Assembly: GCF_022385335.1 (NCBI RefSeq) | Contig: NZ_CP092431.1 | Span: 620,001-684,000, forward strand | Origin: Streptomyces deccanensis | GTDB taxonomy: Bacteria > Actinomycetota > Actinomycetes > Streptomycetales > Streptomycetaceae | Length of the DNA: 64,000 nt | Reading direction: 5' to 3' | Part shown: one piece after another, positions 8,916-18,383 of the stretch | Layout of the letters: each line of letters opens with the position of its first letter | How positions within the stretch are numbered: position 1 is the stretch's first letter | The notes under the pieces: generated by a model | Databases searched by the model: none | Told to the model about the DNA's origin: nothing | The model's input: only the letters and a program-made list of their open reading frames with translations | Made by a program: the position numbers and the translations under genes

Positions 8916-9143
8916 ATGACCCAGCACACCACGGCAGTTGGCGAGCCGTCGGATGACGCCAGTGGCACGAATCCCGAGACCGTGGCGCCGCATGCCGCAC
9001 GCACCCTGCACCACATCTGCGTGATCACCGGGAAGCTGCGCACCGGCCCCCTCGACGAACCGGTGGACTTGGCCGCCGGGGACTTCGTCCGCTTGCCCGG
9101 AGACGTCAGGGGAGTCGCGACAGCGCCCCGCGAGAGCGGGTGA
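8916..9143 (+). pseudogene. Remnant of a cupin-domain (XRE-cupin-like) protein
   Basis: A 75-residue ORF with GAAGGAG about 12 bases upstream. Its second half, HHICVITGKLRTG then DLAAGDFVRLPGDV, reads as the inner strands of a double-stranded beta-helix cupin, as in the sensor domain of HTH-cupin regulators. It stops just where the metal or ligand His normally follows (PGDVRGVATA rather than PGDVPHxY). There is no HTH domain in front. I read it as a truncated gene; expression as a small protein cannot be excluded. Confidence 0.45.
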
Positions 9144-9170
9144 ATTCAATATCCCTGACAATGACCGCGG

Positions 9171-10166
9171 CTACGTGGTCTCGCGCTGCACGAGCGCCAG
9201 GATGTCGCCCGCGGCGGGCCCGCTCGGCGCCGCTGGAGCCGGAGCCCCGACCGCCGCGAGGATGCCGGCGGTGAGGTTGTCGGCCGCCGCGGTGAGGTCC
9301 ATCCCGATGGTGGTCAGGGCCGGTACCGCGAGCGAGCTCAGGGGAAGGTCGTCGACGCCGATGAGCGCCAGGTCGTCGGGGACGACGACGTGCTGCGTAC
9401 GGCAGCTCGCCAGGACCGCGAGGGCGATCAGATCGTTGAAGGCGGCGACCGCCGTGACCGGGGTGGCGCCCCTCGTCCACTCCACGACGGCGGCCCGGGC
9501 GCCGGCCCGCGAGTAAGGCATGCTGACCACCTGCGGCGCCGGCAGCCCGAGATCACGGCAGGCCCGGGTGGCTCCCTCCAGGCGCGGCAGGCAGAAAGGC
9601 CGTTCCCGTGGGTCGTCCAGCGCGGCGTAGCCGATGTGCCGGTGCCCACGGGCCGCGAGGTGCTCGATCTGCAGCCGTCCGATGTCTTCCTGGTTCAGCC
9701 CGGTCAGGCCGGTGCCGTCCGGCGTGAACACGCCGTCGAGCAGCGGGATTTCCGCCCGGTGCAGGGACTGCGCGTCGGCGGGCGGCAGGCTGCCGAACGC
9801 GACGACCACCGCGGGCTGGACGTGCTGCCACAGCTCTGCCAGCGGCGTGGCCGTCCCGGCGTGGTGCAGGTACACGCAGGTGTAACCGGCCTCGCCCAGC
9901 GACCGGCCGAGGGCCAGCTTGAACTGCTCCATGGCCTCCGCGACGGGGAAGTCCGGAATCACGCAGAGCACGACACTGCTCCGGCCCTTGCGCAGCGCAC
10001 GGCCGGCCCCCGACGGCACGTAGCCGAGCCGCTTCGCCGTCTCCAGCACGCGACGGCGCGTCTCCGCGGAGAGGCCGTGCTCCTCCCTGCCGTTGAGCAC
10101 GAAGCTCACGGTGGTCTGCGAGACGCCCGCCTCCCGCGCCACGTCCTTGCTGGTGACCCTCGGCAA
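9171..10166 (-). CDS. LacI-family transcriptional repressor
   Basis: Sugar- or metabolite-responsive repressor of 331 residues, normal length. The N-terminal HTH and hinge are textbook: VTSKDVAREAGVSQTTVSFV then LSAETRRRVLETAKRLGYVP. The periplasmic-binding-protein-like effector domain spans about residues 60-331 (ILALVQRETT at the end). The start is TTG at 10166, preceded by GGGGAGGGG; no in-frame ATG lies near. A perfect 24-bp palindrome 59 bases upstream of the start is the expected operator type, and lies between this gene and the divergent peptide ABC transporter, which is the likely target. LacI proteins usually sense sugars, so pairing with a peptide importer is mildly unusual. Confidence 0.92.
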   Translation of the reverse strand: MPRVTSKDVAREAGVSQTTVSFVLNGREEHGLSAETRRRVLETAKRLGYVPSGAGRALRKGRSSVVLCVIPDFPVAEAMEQFKLALGRSLGEAGYTCVYLHHAGTATPLAELWQHVQPAVVVAFGSLPPADAQSLHRAEIPLLDGVFTPDGTGLTGLNQEDIGRLQIEHLAARGHRHIGYAALDDPRERPFCLPRLEGATRACRDLGLPAPQVVSMPYSRAGARAAVVEWTRGATPVTAVAAFNDLIALAVLASCRTQHVVVPDDLALIGVDDLPLSSLAVPALTTIGMDLTAAADNLTAGILAAVGAPAPAAPSGPAAGDILALVQRETT

Positions 10167-10224
10167 TGCCCCTCCCCGAACCCCTTGCCACGCTTTCGGA
10201 CACAGGCTACGTTACGGCCACCAG

Positions 10225-10248
10225 GCGATCTAATACGTATTAGATCGC
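10225..10248. promoter_or_regulatory. LacI-type operator, 24-bp perfect palindrome
   Basis: The half-site GCGATCTAATAC is followed directly by its reverse complement, with a central CG step as in typical LacI/GalR operators. It is the only AT-rich dyad in the divergent region, lying between the repressor (start 10166) and the transporter operon (start 10683). Confidence 0.8.
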
Positions 10249-10682
10249 AGCTTCGGTCGCCGCAATGGCTTGTGGGGGACGGACGCCCCGCACCTGATCT
10301 GCCCGAGCCGCCACCCCGATCGATCACCGTCTTCGCAGGCGCCGACGGGGTGGGTCCACACGAGAGAGATCTGTCATGGACGACACGATCCCCGTCAGCA
10401 CCGTGACGACATCCGGCCGCGTGCCACCTGCCGCCGCTGATCCGGTCCGGTGACCACGGCGCTTCCGCGTCGCACCCCTGCGACCCACCCGAGCCCTGCT
10501 GCACGCGACGGCCAGGGCCCTGCCGCGCCCGACGCGGTTACCCCCGCCCCCGCCCTGACCACCAGGTTCGGCGGACACCCGTCCAGTGGACCGGCCGGCG
10601 ATCACCCGCTGCCCTCGCACAGGTGGCGACGCGTGCTCACAGCCACTCGCGGCCCAGCCAAGACTTCTCCAGGAGAACACGC
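10249..10682 (+). promoter_or_regulatory. Long leader of the peptide ABC operon with two overlapping small ORFs
   Basis: A 434-base leader. It contains an ORF of 25 codons plus stop (10376-10453). Its TGA overlaps a GTG that opens a 78-codon ORF (10450-10686), whose TGA in turn overlaps the ATG of the substrate-binding protein gene at 10683. Both overlaps are of the 4-base xTGA type. Neither peptide resembles a known family and the 78-residue one is Pro/Ala/Arg-rich, so the reading frames may be accidental. A coupled leader is possible. Confidence 0.3.
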
Positions 10683-12218
10683 ATGAACCGCAGACCATTG
10701 ATCGCGTTGCTCGCCGCATCGGCACTGGCACTCGGCACAGCAGCATGCGGCGCCGGCAGCGGCGGGGACGGAGCCGCTCGCACAGGCGCGAACGAGCTCC
10801 GCATCGGCCTCTCGTTCGGCCCGTTCACGCTCGACCCGGCCAAGGACGGCGGCGGCGCGCCCAACGTGCTGCGTTCGCTGACGAACGAGTCCCTGTTCCA
10901 CATGAACGCCGACTACACCGCCAGCCCGGCCCTGGTGAGCGACTACAAGTACGTCGGAGACGGGAACAAGGTCTTCGAGTTCACCCTCAAGAAGGGGATC
11001 CGCTTCACCGACGGAAGTCCGCTGAACGCGGCGGCGGTCAAGACCTGGCTGGAGTACTTCGCCAAGCAGCCCGGACCGTACGTCACCTCGCTCGCGATCG
11101 GCTCCGTCGAGACCGAGGGCGAGTACACGGTCCGGCTCAACCTCGCCTCGCCGTCCCCGATCGTGCCCCTGCTGCTGTCCCAGTACGGAAACCGGGGCGC
11201 AGTCTCCAGCCCCAAGTCCGTCGCCGACCCCGCGAGCCTGGCGACGGGCACGTACGGCGTCGGTCCCTACGTCCTGGACCCGGCCCAGTCCGTGACCGGC
11301 GACCACTACACCCTCGTGCCCAGCAAGCACTACCACGATCCGTCGGCCGTCCGCTTCAAGAAGGTGACCGTCCGGATCATCCCCAACCCGTCCGCGATGC
11401 TGCGCGCGTTCCAGGCCGAGCAGATCGACTTCGGCACCCTGGACCCCTCCACCGCGCCCGCGGCGGAGAAGGCGGGCGTGAAGGTGATGCACTGGCGCAG
11501 CGGCACCGTGGCGGTGACGCTCGCCGACCGCGAAGGCACCGCCACCAAGCCTCTCGGCGACGTCCGGGTCCGGCAGGCGCTGAACTACGCCGTCGACCGT
11601 GAGGCGATCACCAAGGCGATGGTCGGCGAGTACGGCCGGCCCACCTCGCAGTACCAGACCGAGTACACCGACCCGGCCCTGGAGAACCGCTACCCCTACG
11701 ACCCGAAGAAGGCGAAGGCGCTGCTCGCCGAGGCCGGCTACGCGAAGGGGTTCAGCATGAACGTGGTGGACCCGGGGGGCTTGGTCGGCAACTGGGGCGA
11801 CCCGACGATGCAGGCGGTCGCGAAGGACTGGGAGAAGATCGGCGTGCGCGTCAAGGTCACCCCGGCGACCACCGACTTCGTCCAACAGGCCCTGTCGAAG
11901 AAGTTCGCCGCTTTCGAATGGACACCGGACACCTCCCCGACGGTCCTCGCGTACTCGACCCTGTACGGCCCCAAAGCCTCGATCAACCCCTTCGGTGCGT
12001 CGAACGCCGAGATCGACGCGCTCTACCGCAAGGGTCAGTCACAACAGGGCGGCCAGGCGGCCGAGACGTTCAGAAAGCTCAACAGCGCGGTCACCGAGCA
12101 GGCGTTCAACGTGCCGATCTACGAGTACCACATCCCCTGGGGCATGAACGAGCACATCACCGGGGTCAAGAAGGGCTCCTGGGTGGTCTTCGGTGCCGAC
12201 CTCGGCTGGAAGGGCTGA
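10683..12218 (+). CDS. Oligopeptide/dipeptide ABC transporter substrate-binding lipoprotein
   Basis: Captures peptides (or a peptide-like solute) at the outer face of the membrane. 511 residues, SBP_bac_5 family. ATG 10683 has AGGAGA 6 bases upstream. The N-terminus is a lipoprotein signal with lipobox LGTAAC, cysteine near residue 21. Family blocks: LRIGLSFGPFTLDPAKDGG near the mature N-terminus, LTNESLF, VFEFTLKKGIRFTDGSPL and VRQALNYAVDREAI. It is the first gene of a tightly packed operon with two permease and two ATPase units. The operon lies beside a LacI repressor gene and before three hydrolase genes, suggesting uptake followed by cleavage of an amide or ester compound. Confidence 0.93.
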   Translation: MNRRPLIALLAASALALGTAACGAGSGGDGAARTGANELRIGLSFGPFTLDPAKDGGGAPNVLRSLTNESLFHMNADYTASPALVSDYKYVGDGNKVFEFTLKKGIRFTDGSPLNAAAVKTWLEYFAKQPGPYVTSLAIGSVETEGEYTVRLNLASPSPIVPLLLSQYGNRGAVSSPKSVADPASLATGTYGVGPYVLDPAQSVTGDHYTLVPSKHYHDPSAVRFKKVTVRIIPNPSAMLRAFQAEQIDFGTLDPSTAPAAEKAGVKVMHWRSGTVAVTLADREGTATKPLGDVRVRQALNYAVDREAITKAMVGEYGRPTSQYQTEYTDPALENRYPYDPKKAKALLAEAGYAKGFSMNVVDPGGLVGNWGDPTMQAVAKDWEKIGVRVKVTPATTDFVQQALSKKFAAFEWTPDTSPTVLAYSTLYGPKASINPFGASNAEIDALYRKGQSQQGGQAAETFRKLNSAVTEQAFNVPIYEYHIPWGMNEHITGVKKGSWVVFGADLGWKG

Positions 12219-12220
12219 CG

Positions 12221-13255
12221 ATGGCCGACACCTCGATCGACGCGATGGGAGCGCCGCTCACGCGCTCCCCTCGCGGGCGCACCCTCCGCAGACGCGGCAC
12301 CGGCGGTCGCAGGATCACCTCGCTGCTGGCCCGCCGCATGGTCACGGCGGTCCCCCTGCTGCTGGTCGTGTCGAGCTTCAACTTCCTGCTGCTGTCGCTC
12401 ACCCCGGGAGACGCCGCCCGCGCGATCCTCGGCACCAGTGGCACACCGGAACAGTACGAAGCGCTGCGCGGGCAACTCGGGCTCGACCTCCCGGTGTACG
12501 AGCAGTACTGGCACTGGCTGGCCCGTGCGCTCTCGGGTGACTTCGGCAGTTCGATCACCAACGGCTCCCCGGTCCTGGAATCGATCACGAGTCGAGTGCC
12601 GGTCACCATGTCACTCATCGTCGGCTCGCTGCTCGTGAGCGTCGTGGCCGGCGTCGGCCTCGGCGTCTTCAGTGCCGTCCGTGGTGGAGTCATCGGCAGG
12701 GCGGTCGACGCGGTCGCTCTCGTCGGCTGGGCACTGCCGATCTTCTGGGTCGGCTCCGTGCTGGTCGTCGTCTTCGCCATCAAGCTCGCATGGTTCCCCG
12801 CGCTCGGGTACGTGCCGTTCACCGAATCGCCCGAGGACTGGGCCCGGTCGCTGGTGCTGCCGGTGACCGCGCTGTCCCTCGGCTCCGTCGCCGCGGTCCT
12901 GAAGCAGACCCGGGAGTCCATGCTCGACGTGCTCGGCAGCGAGTACATCAGGATGGCCGCCGCCAACGGGGTCTCCCGCAGGTCGCTGATCTATCGGCAT
13001 GCCCTCAAGAACGCCGCCATCCCGGTCGTCACCGTCCTGGGTGTCCAGACCGTCGGCCTGCTGGGCGGCGCCGTTCTCATCGAGAGCGTCTTCTCCGTGC
13101 CCGGCCTGGGTTCGCTCGTGGTCGGTTCGGCCCTGGCGCACGACATCCCGACGGTCCAGGCGGTCGCGGTGGTCTTCACCGTGGTGGTCATCGTCGTCAA
13201 CCTGTCGGTCGATCTCGCCTACGGCCTGCTCAATCCGAGAGTGAGCGCAGCATGA
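12221..13255 (+). CDS. Peptide ABC transporter permease, DppB type
   Basis: Membrane-spanning half of the importer, 344 residues. ATG 12221 lies two bases after the stop of the binding-protein gene. After a basic N-terminal tail (RSPRGRTLRRRG) come about six transmembrane helices, starting ITSLLARRMVTAVPLLLV. The periplasmic segment LTPGDAARAILG and the EAA loop (EYIRMAAANGVSRRSLIYRH), which docks on the ATPase, are typical for DppB/OppB. The last codons overlap the next gene by ATGA, showing translational coupling. Confidence 0.93.
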   Translation: MADTSIDAMGAPLTRSPRGRTLRRRGTGGRRITSLLARRMVTAVPLLLVVSSFNFLLLSLTPGDAARAILGTSGTPEQYEALRGQLGLDLPVYEQYWHWLARALSGDFGSSITNGSPVLESITSRVPVTMSLIVGSLLVSVVAGVGLGVFSAVRGGVIGRAVDAVALVGWALPIFWVGSVLVVVFAIKLAWFPALGYVPFTESPEDWARSLVLPVTALSLGSVAAVLKQTRESMLDVLGSEYIRMAAANGVSRRSLIYRHALKNAAIPVVTVLGVQTVGLLGGAVLIESVFSVPGLGSLVVGSALAHDIPTVQAVAVVFTVVVIVVNLSVDLAYGLLNPRVSAA

Positions 13256-15207
13256 CCGTGACCGTGACAGAGACTGTGGCCGATGCCGAACCGACGGCAT
13301 CACCCTCGGCGAACTCTCGCTTCGTGCGCCGTCTGCTGCGACGGCCGCTGGCCGTCGTGTGCCTGGTGTACCTGGCGATCCTCGTCGTCATCGCCGTCGC
13401 CGCCCCGATGCTGTTGCCGCAGGTCGGGACCGAAAGGGCCGGCGATCTCGGGAACGCCCTGCGCGGCCCGAGCGGCGCACACCCCCTCGGCGTCGACAGC
13501 CTGGGCCGTGACGTCCTCCAGCGACTGCTGGTGGGCACCCGGGTCACGTTGGTCGGCGTCGTCGAGGCGATGGTGGTCGTCCTGGCGCTGGGCATCCCCG
13601 TCGGGCTGGTGGCCGGCTACGTCGGCGGCAAGGTCGACCGGGCGATCACCTGGGTCGCGGACCTCGTGCTGTCGCTGCCGGCGATCATCCTGGTCATCGT
13701 CGTGCTCTCGGTCTTCCCCCAGAGCGTGGCAGCCGCGATGGTGACACTCGGCGTCCTGGCCGCGCCGGGTCTGGTGCGCGTCGTGCGCGCCGCGACGCTG
13801 CCGGTGCGTGAACAGCTCTACGTCGCCGCCGCCCGGGTGTCCGGCATGTCGCGGACCTACATCATCACCCGACACGTGTTCCCCCGGGTCATGGGTCCCA
13901 TCATCGTGCAGGCCTCTCTGCTGGCGGCCACCGCCCTTCTGGTGCAGACCGGGCTGGCCTTCCTCTCCCTCATCGCCGCGCCTCCGCAGCCCAGTTGGGG
14001 AGGCATGGTCGCGGACGGGGTCGGCGCCCTCTTCCAGCAGCCCTGGCTGATCTGGCCACCCGGCCTGGCGATCGCGCTGACCGTGCTGGCGTTCGGACTT
14101 CTCGGCGACGCGGTCAGGGACGCGAGCACCGAGGGCTGGTCCCCCAAGTCCGCTCTTCCGCTGGGCGACAGGCACCGAAGTGCGCCCACGCGAGCCGCCG
14201 CAGCAGCCACTGTCGTGCCGGGCACGAACGACAGCCTGCTCTCGGTCCGCGATCTCACGGTGTCCTACGCGACGCCCACCGGACCCGTCCGCGCGGTCGA
14301 GGGTGTGTCCTTCGACATCGCGCGTGGGGAGACGGTCGGAGTCGTCGGAGAGTCGGGTTGCGGGAAGACCACGACGGCCCTCGCCGTCATCGCGTTGCTC
14401 GGCGGCGGCGGCCGGATCGACTCCGGACACGTCCTCTTCGACGGCAGGGACCTCGCGGCCCTGCCGGAGTCCGAACTCCAGGCCGTCCGCGGTACCGAGA
14501 TCGGTTACGTCTCCCAGGAACCGATGGTGGCGCTCGATCCCGCCTTCCGGATCGGCCGGCAACTCGCCGAAGCCGTCCGGACCAACACCGGAATGAGCCG
14601 CGCGAAGGCCAAGAAGCGCGCCGTCGAGCTGTTGGAGCGGGTGCAGCTCCCCGAGCCGCATCTCGTGGCGCGCCGCTACCCGCACGAGCTGTCGGGCGGC
14701 ATGGCGCAGCGCGTCGTCGTCGCGCGTGCCCTCGCCGGCGAACCGAAGCTCCTGATCGCCGACGAGCCGACCACCGCCCTCGACGTCACCATCCAGGTGG
14801 AGATCCTCGATCTGCTGCGCACGCTGCAGCGTGAGCGGGGCATGGCGATCATGCTCGTCACCCATGACCTGGGTGTGGTCGCCGACATGTGCGACCGGGT
14901 CGTGGTGATGTACGCCGGCCAGGTCGCCGAACGCGCCGGTGTGCAGGAGCTGTTCGGCGACCCGCACCACCCCTACACCCGGGCACTGCTCGCCTCGAAC
15001 CCGCACAGCCGGCACGGCTCGGCGGTGCTGCCCACCATTCCGGGCGCGGTCCCGATGCCGGGCTCGTGGCCGCGGGGCTGCCACTTCCGGCCGAGGTGCG
15101 CGCACGCCACCGAGCGGTGCGGCGGCGGCGAGATCCCCCTCCTCGAGATCGGCGCCTCCCACGAGGCCCGCTGCCTCTACGCCCACCAGATCGAAGGTGT
15201 GTCGTGA
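13252..15207 (+). CDS. Fused peptide ABC transporter: DppC-type permease plus DppD-type ATPase
   Basis: One 651-residue chain carries two parts usually made separately. Residues ~1-290 are a DppC-type permease with about six helices, the Gly-Asn/Asp-rich [18 protein letters not shown] block and an EAA loop ([19 protein letters not shown]). A linker of ~35 Ala/Arg/Pro-rich residues leads to an ABC ATPase from about residue 325: Walker [11 protein letters not shown]-loop YVSQEP, signature LSGGM, Walker B LLIADEP, switch His in LVTHDLG. The C-terminal oligopeptide-family tail has a Cys cluster ([14 protein letters not shown]), often linked to an iron-sulfur site. The frame is continuous with no stop between parts. 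Start ATG overlaps the previous stop. Confidence 0.93.
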   Translation: MTVTVTETVADAEPTASPSANSRFVRRLLRRPLAVVCLVYLAILVVIAVAAPMLLPQVGTERAGDLGNALRGPSGAHPLGVDSLGRDVLQRLLVGTRVTLVGVVEAMVVVLALGIPVGLVAGYVGGKVDRAITWVADLVLSLPAIILVIVVLSVFPQSVAAAMVTLGVLAAPGLVRVVRAATLPVREQLYVAAARVSGMSRTYIITRHVFPRVMGPIIVQASLLAATALLVQTGLAFLSLIAAPPQPSWGGMVADGVGALFQQPWLIWPPGLAIALTVLAFGLLGDAVRDASTEGWSPKSALPLGDRHRSAPTRAAAAATVVPGTNDSLLSVRDLTVSYATPTGPVRAVEGVSFDIARGETVGVVGESGCGKTTTALAVIALLGGGGRIDSGHVLFDGRDLAALPESELQAVRGTEIGYVSQEPMVALDPAFRIGRQLAEAVRTNTGMSRAKAKKRAVELLERVQLPEPHLVARRYPHELSGGMAQRVVVARALAGEPKLLIADEPTTALDVTIQVEILDLLRTLQRERGMAIMLVTHDLGVVADMCDRVVVMYAGQVAERAGVQELFGDPHHPYTRALLASNPHSRHGSAVLPTIPGAVPMPGSWPRGCHFRPRCAHATERCGGGEIPLLEIGASHEARCLYAHQIEGVS

Positions 15208-16229
15208 ACGACGAGACGAACCTCCTCGAAGTCCGCGATCTGTCGGTGCACTTCCGCCGCGGACACGGCTCGCCCGTCCTGCGAGCCGTCGACCGCGTCA
15301 GCTTCTCCGTGGCCGAGCGGGAGACCCTGGGCGTCGTGGGCGAATCGGGCTCCGGCAAGACCACCATCGGCCGGGCCGTGCTCGGCCTGGTGTCGCCGAC
15401 CGGCGGCCGGATCGATTTCGCCGGCGAGGACATCACCCGGGCCGACCACCGACGGCGCCGTGCGCTCAGCCGCGACCTGCAGGTGATCTTCCAGGATCCG
15501 TACAGCTCCCTGAACCCGACCCGGACCGTCGCTCAGACGCTGGGCGAGTCACTGCGGGCGGAGAGGCTGGGCGCGGACGAGGTCCGTGACCGGGTCGTCG
15601 CCATGCTGGAGCGGGTCGGACTGCCCGCGACCGCCGCGGACCGTCACCCGTCGAGTTTCTCCGGCGGCCAGCGGCAGCGCATCGCCATCGCCCGTGCCCT
15701 CGTCGCACGACCACGGCTGGTGATCTGCGACGAACCGGTCAGCGCGCTGGACCTCTCGGTCCAGGCCCAAGTGCTCAACCTGCTCCGGGAGTTGCAGGAC
15801 GAGTTCGCCCTCGGCTACCTGTTCGTGGCCCATGACCTGGACGTCGTCCGGCACCTCTCGCACCGGATCATGGTCCTGTACCGCGGACAGATCATGGAGC
15901 AGGGCCCCGCCGACGCGGTCTACGCGACTCCGGCGCACCCGTACACCAGGACCCTGCTCGACGCGGCGCCCGTCCCGGACCCGGTGCGGCAGGCGGAACG
16001 CCGTCTGCGACGCGTACGTACGGGTGACAACAGAGGCCCTGTCTCCCCCGCGGGATGCCCCTTCGCCGGCCGCTGCCCACACGCCGCCCCGCTGTGCCAT
16101 GCCGAACGGCCACCGCTCGAACAGACCCCGGCGGGCACGACCGTCGCCTGTCACCGGTGGCGGGACCTCGACCTCACGCCGACGGCCGAACCCGGTCGCA
16201 GGCTCGACGTCGCCACCGGCCGGGCCTAA
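15204..16229 (+). CDS. Peptide ABC transporter ATPase, DppF type
   Basis: Second nucleotide-binding subunit of the importer, 341 residues. GTG 15204 overlaps the preceding stop (GTGA). Walker A GESGSGKTT, Q-loop VIFQDPYSSLNP, signature FSGGQ, Walker B LVICDEP and switch His in FVAHDLD are intact. The C-terminal oligopeptide-transporter tail carries CPFAGRCPHAAPLC, a Cys-rich motif like that in its partner. It ends the transporter genes; 121 bases without a clear terminator separate it from the hydrolases, so they may be co-transcribed. Confidence 0.93.
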   Translation: MNDETNLLEVRDLSVHFRRGHGSPVLRAVDRVSFSVAERETLGVVGESGSGKTTIGRAVLGLVSPTGGRIDFAGEDITRADHRRRRALSRDLQVIFQDPYSSLNPTRTVAQTLGESLRAERLGADEVRDRVVAMLERVGLPATAADRHPSSFSGGQRQRIAIARALVARPRLVICDEPVSALDLSVQAQVLNLLRELQDEFALGYLFVAHDLDVVRHLSHRIMVLYRGQIMEQGPADAVYATPAHPYTRTLLDAAPVPDPVRQAERRLRRVRTGDNRGPVSPAGCPFAGRCPHAAPLCHAERPPLEQTPAGTTVACHRWRDLDLTPTAEPGRRLDVATGRA

Positions 16230-16350
16230 CCCGCAGCACCCGTCATCGCCCGCCCACGCGTCGGGCCCGGCGGCCATGGCTCGACGTTCCTTCGTCGCCG
16301 GTGCGCCGACCGTGGGCAGTCGCCCGATCCGACAACCGAAACGAGACTCC

Positions 16351-17178
16351 ATGACCGTCGTCACCACGCCCGAAGGCGTGTCGCTCCACTACGACACCTT
16401 CGGCGACCCCGACCAGCCTCCACTGCTGCTCATCCAAGGCCTCGGAGCCCACATGCTCGGCTGGCGCGCCGACTTCTGCGGGCGACTCGCCGACGCGGGC
16501 TTCCACGTCCTCCGCTTCGACAACCGGGACGTCGGCCTGTCGCAGAAGTTCCCGCAGGGCGGCTACACCCTGGCCGACATGGCGGACGACACGGCGGGCC
16601 TGCTCACCGCGCTCGACATCCCCGCGGCACACGTCGTCGGACAGTCGATGGGCGGCATGGTCGCCCAGCAACTCGCCCTCGACCACCCCGCGCGCGTGCT
16701 GACCCTCGCCCTGATCTACACCGCGCCCAGCACGGACTTCCTCGCCGGACGCGACCTGGTCGACGAGCGGACACAGCGCCCCCGGGCCCGTGACCGCGAC
16801 GAGGCGATCGCGCTGTACCTGGAGAACGAAGCGGTGTGCGCCTCACCGGGATACGCCCAGGACATCACCTGGCTGCGCGAGCTCGGCGGTCAGATGTACG
16901 ACCGCGACTACGACCCCGACGGCATCGAGCGACAGCTGCAGGCGCTCGACAACTCCCCCGACCGCACGCCGCACCTGCACCGCGTCACCGTGCCCACCAC
17001 CATCCTCCACGGCGACGGCGACCGCCTGATCGGCCCCGACGCGTCCGAGGTCATGCACGAACTGATCGCGGACTCGAAGCTGACCATCCACCCCGGCATG
17101 GGCCACGAGCTTCCCCAGCCGCTCTGGCCACAGATCATCACCCAGATCCAGGACAACGCGGCACGAGGGAGTGCGTGA
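16351..17178 (+). CDS. Alpha/beta-fold hydrolase
   Basis: Probable ester or lactone hydrolase, 275 residues. The nucleophile elbow is GQSMGG (Ser near residue 97); oxyanion-hole region LIQGLGAHM; likely catalytic Asp in HGDGDRLIGPDA and His in GMGHELP. Length and motifs match soluble proteins annotated as esterases or aclacinomycin methylesterase-like (RdmC) hydrolases, with VLRFDNRDVGLSQ typical of that subgroup. Only one base separates its stop from the next start, so the pair is coupled. No signal peptide is seen: it probably acts on material brought in by the upstream ABC importer. Confidence 0.85.
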   Translation: MTVVTTPEGVSLHYDTFGDPDQPPLLLIQGLGAHMLGWRADFCGRLADAGFHVLRFDNRDVGLSQKFPQGGYTLADMADDTAGLLTALDIPAAHVVGQSMGGMVAQQLALDHPARVLTLALIYTAPSTDFLAGRDLVDERTQRPRARDRDEAIALYLENEAVCASPGYAQDITWLRELGGQMYDRDYDPDGIERQLQALDNSPDRTPHLHRVTVPTTILHGDGDRLIGPDASEVMHELIADSKLTIHPGMGHELPQPLWPQIITQIQDNAARGSA

Positions 17179-17179
17179 C

Positions 17180-18325
17180 ATGACACCGGTACACGTGGAA
17201 GGCCACGTAGCCGACGGCTTCGAGCCCGTCGCGGACGCCTTCACCGACAACTTCCGCCACCGCGGCGACACGGCGGCCTCCTGCGTGGTGTACGCCCGGG
17301 GCGTGCCGGTGGTGGACATCTGGGCCGGTCGGACAGCCAGGGGCGCCTGGACCCCCGACACCCGCACCGTCCTGTTCTCGGTCAGCAAGGGCGTCACCAC
17401 CGTCTGTCTGTTGATGGCCGCCGAACGCGGCCTGATCGACCTCGACGCCCCGGTCGCGAAGTACTGGCCGGAGTTCGCCGAGAACGGCAAGGAGACGACG
17501 ACGGTACGGCACGTCCTCGCCCACCGGGCCGGCCTGGCGGCGCCCGAGGCGGACCTGACGTGGGAGGACCTGCGCACCTGGCAACCGGTCGCCGACACCC
17601 TGGCCCGGCAGGCACCGGCCTGGGCCCCCGGGACGGCGTACGCCTACCACGCGCTCACGTTCGGCTGGCTGGCCGGCGAGGTGCTGCGCCGGGCCACGGG
17701 ACTGCGCCCCGGCCAGTGGTTGCGCGAGCACATCGCCGATCCCCTGAACCTGGCGATGACGTTCGGTGCCGACCCCACCTCAGCCGACGTCCACCCCCTG
17801 GCGGACCCGCTCCCCGGCACCGACCCGGAGGCCGCCGCCATGATGGCCGCGGCTTTCGCCGAGCCGATGATCGAACGCTCCATCAGCCTGGGCGGTGTCA
17901 TCGACATCGCCCGGATCATCCAGGCCGCCAACGAGGAACCATGGCTGTCGGCGGAGATCCCGGCCGGCAACCTCGTGGCCGGCGCCCGCGACCTGGCCCG
18001 GCTCTACGCGGCCACGGTCGGCGAAGTCGACGGAGTAAGGCTGCTGGGCCCGGACATCGTCCGCGACGCCCGGGTCGTGCGCTCCGAGGGCCGCCCGTTC
18101 GTCGGCCCCGACATGAACAGCGGCTGGGGCACCGGCTTCATGACCAGCTCCGCCCTGCGGCCGATGCTCGGCCCCGGCAGCTTCGGCCACGACGGCCTCG
18201 GCGGCTGCCTCGGCTTCGCCCACCTGGAATCCGAGATCGCCTTCGCCTACCAGACCGCACAGCCCGGCGGCCAGCCCGACGACCGGGCCAACGCGCTCAG
18301 CCACGCGCTGCGTGCTTGCCTGTGA
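17180..18325 (+). CDS. Serine hydrolase of the class C beta-lactamase/EstB family
   Basis: Esterase or peptidase-like enzyme, 381 residues. ATG 17180 has GAGGGAG 8 bases upstream and is preferred over GTG 17171, which overlaps the upstream gene. The S-x-x-K motif is SVSK in VLFSVSKGVTT (near residue 75) and the Tyr motif is in YAYHALTFGWL. FGHDGLGGCLGF near the end stands where the family's third motif (H/K-x-G) lies. No signal peptide, which argues against a true periplasmic beta-lactamase and for an EstB-like carboxylesterase. It sits between two other hydrolase genes. Confidence 0.85.
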   Translation: MTPVHVEGHVADGFEPVADAFTDNFRHRGDTAASCVVYARGVPVVDIWAGRTARGAWTPDTRTVLFSVSKGVTTVCLLMAAERGLIDLDAPVAKYWPEFAENGKETTTVRHVLAHRAGLAAPEADLTWEDLRTWQPVADTLARQAPAWAPGTAYAYHALTFGWLAGEVLRRATGLRPGQWLREHIADPLNLAMTFGADPTSADVHPLADPLPGTDPEAAAMMAAAFAEPMIERSISLGGVIDIARIIQAANEEPWLSAEIPAGNLVAGARDLARLYAATVGEVDGVRLLGPDIVRDARVVRSEGRPFVGPDMNSGWGTGFMTSSALRPMLGPGSFGHDGLGGCLGFAHLESEIAFAYQTAQPGGQPDDRANALSHALRACL

Positions 18326-18383
18326 AGACCGGCTCCGCCACCGCACGCCCGAACCAGTCCACAGGAGAACCGGAAACCAGGCC

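Noticed and set aside
13300..15186. 628-codon antisense ORF over the fused ABC gene
   Set aside because: Composition typical of antisense to high-GC genes (Gly, Asp, His, Arg runs); the sense frame has all ABC motifs.
17180..18325. True class C beta-lactamase
   Set aside because: SxxK is present but there is no signal peptide and the third motif is not K-T/S-G; an EstB-like esterase fits better.
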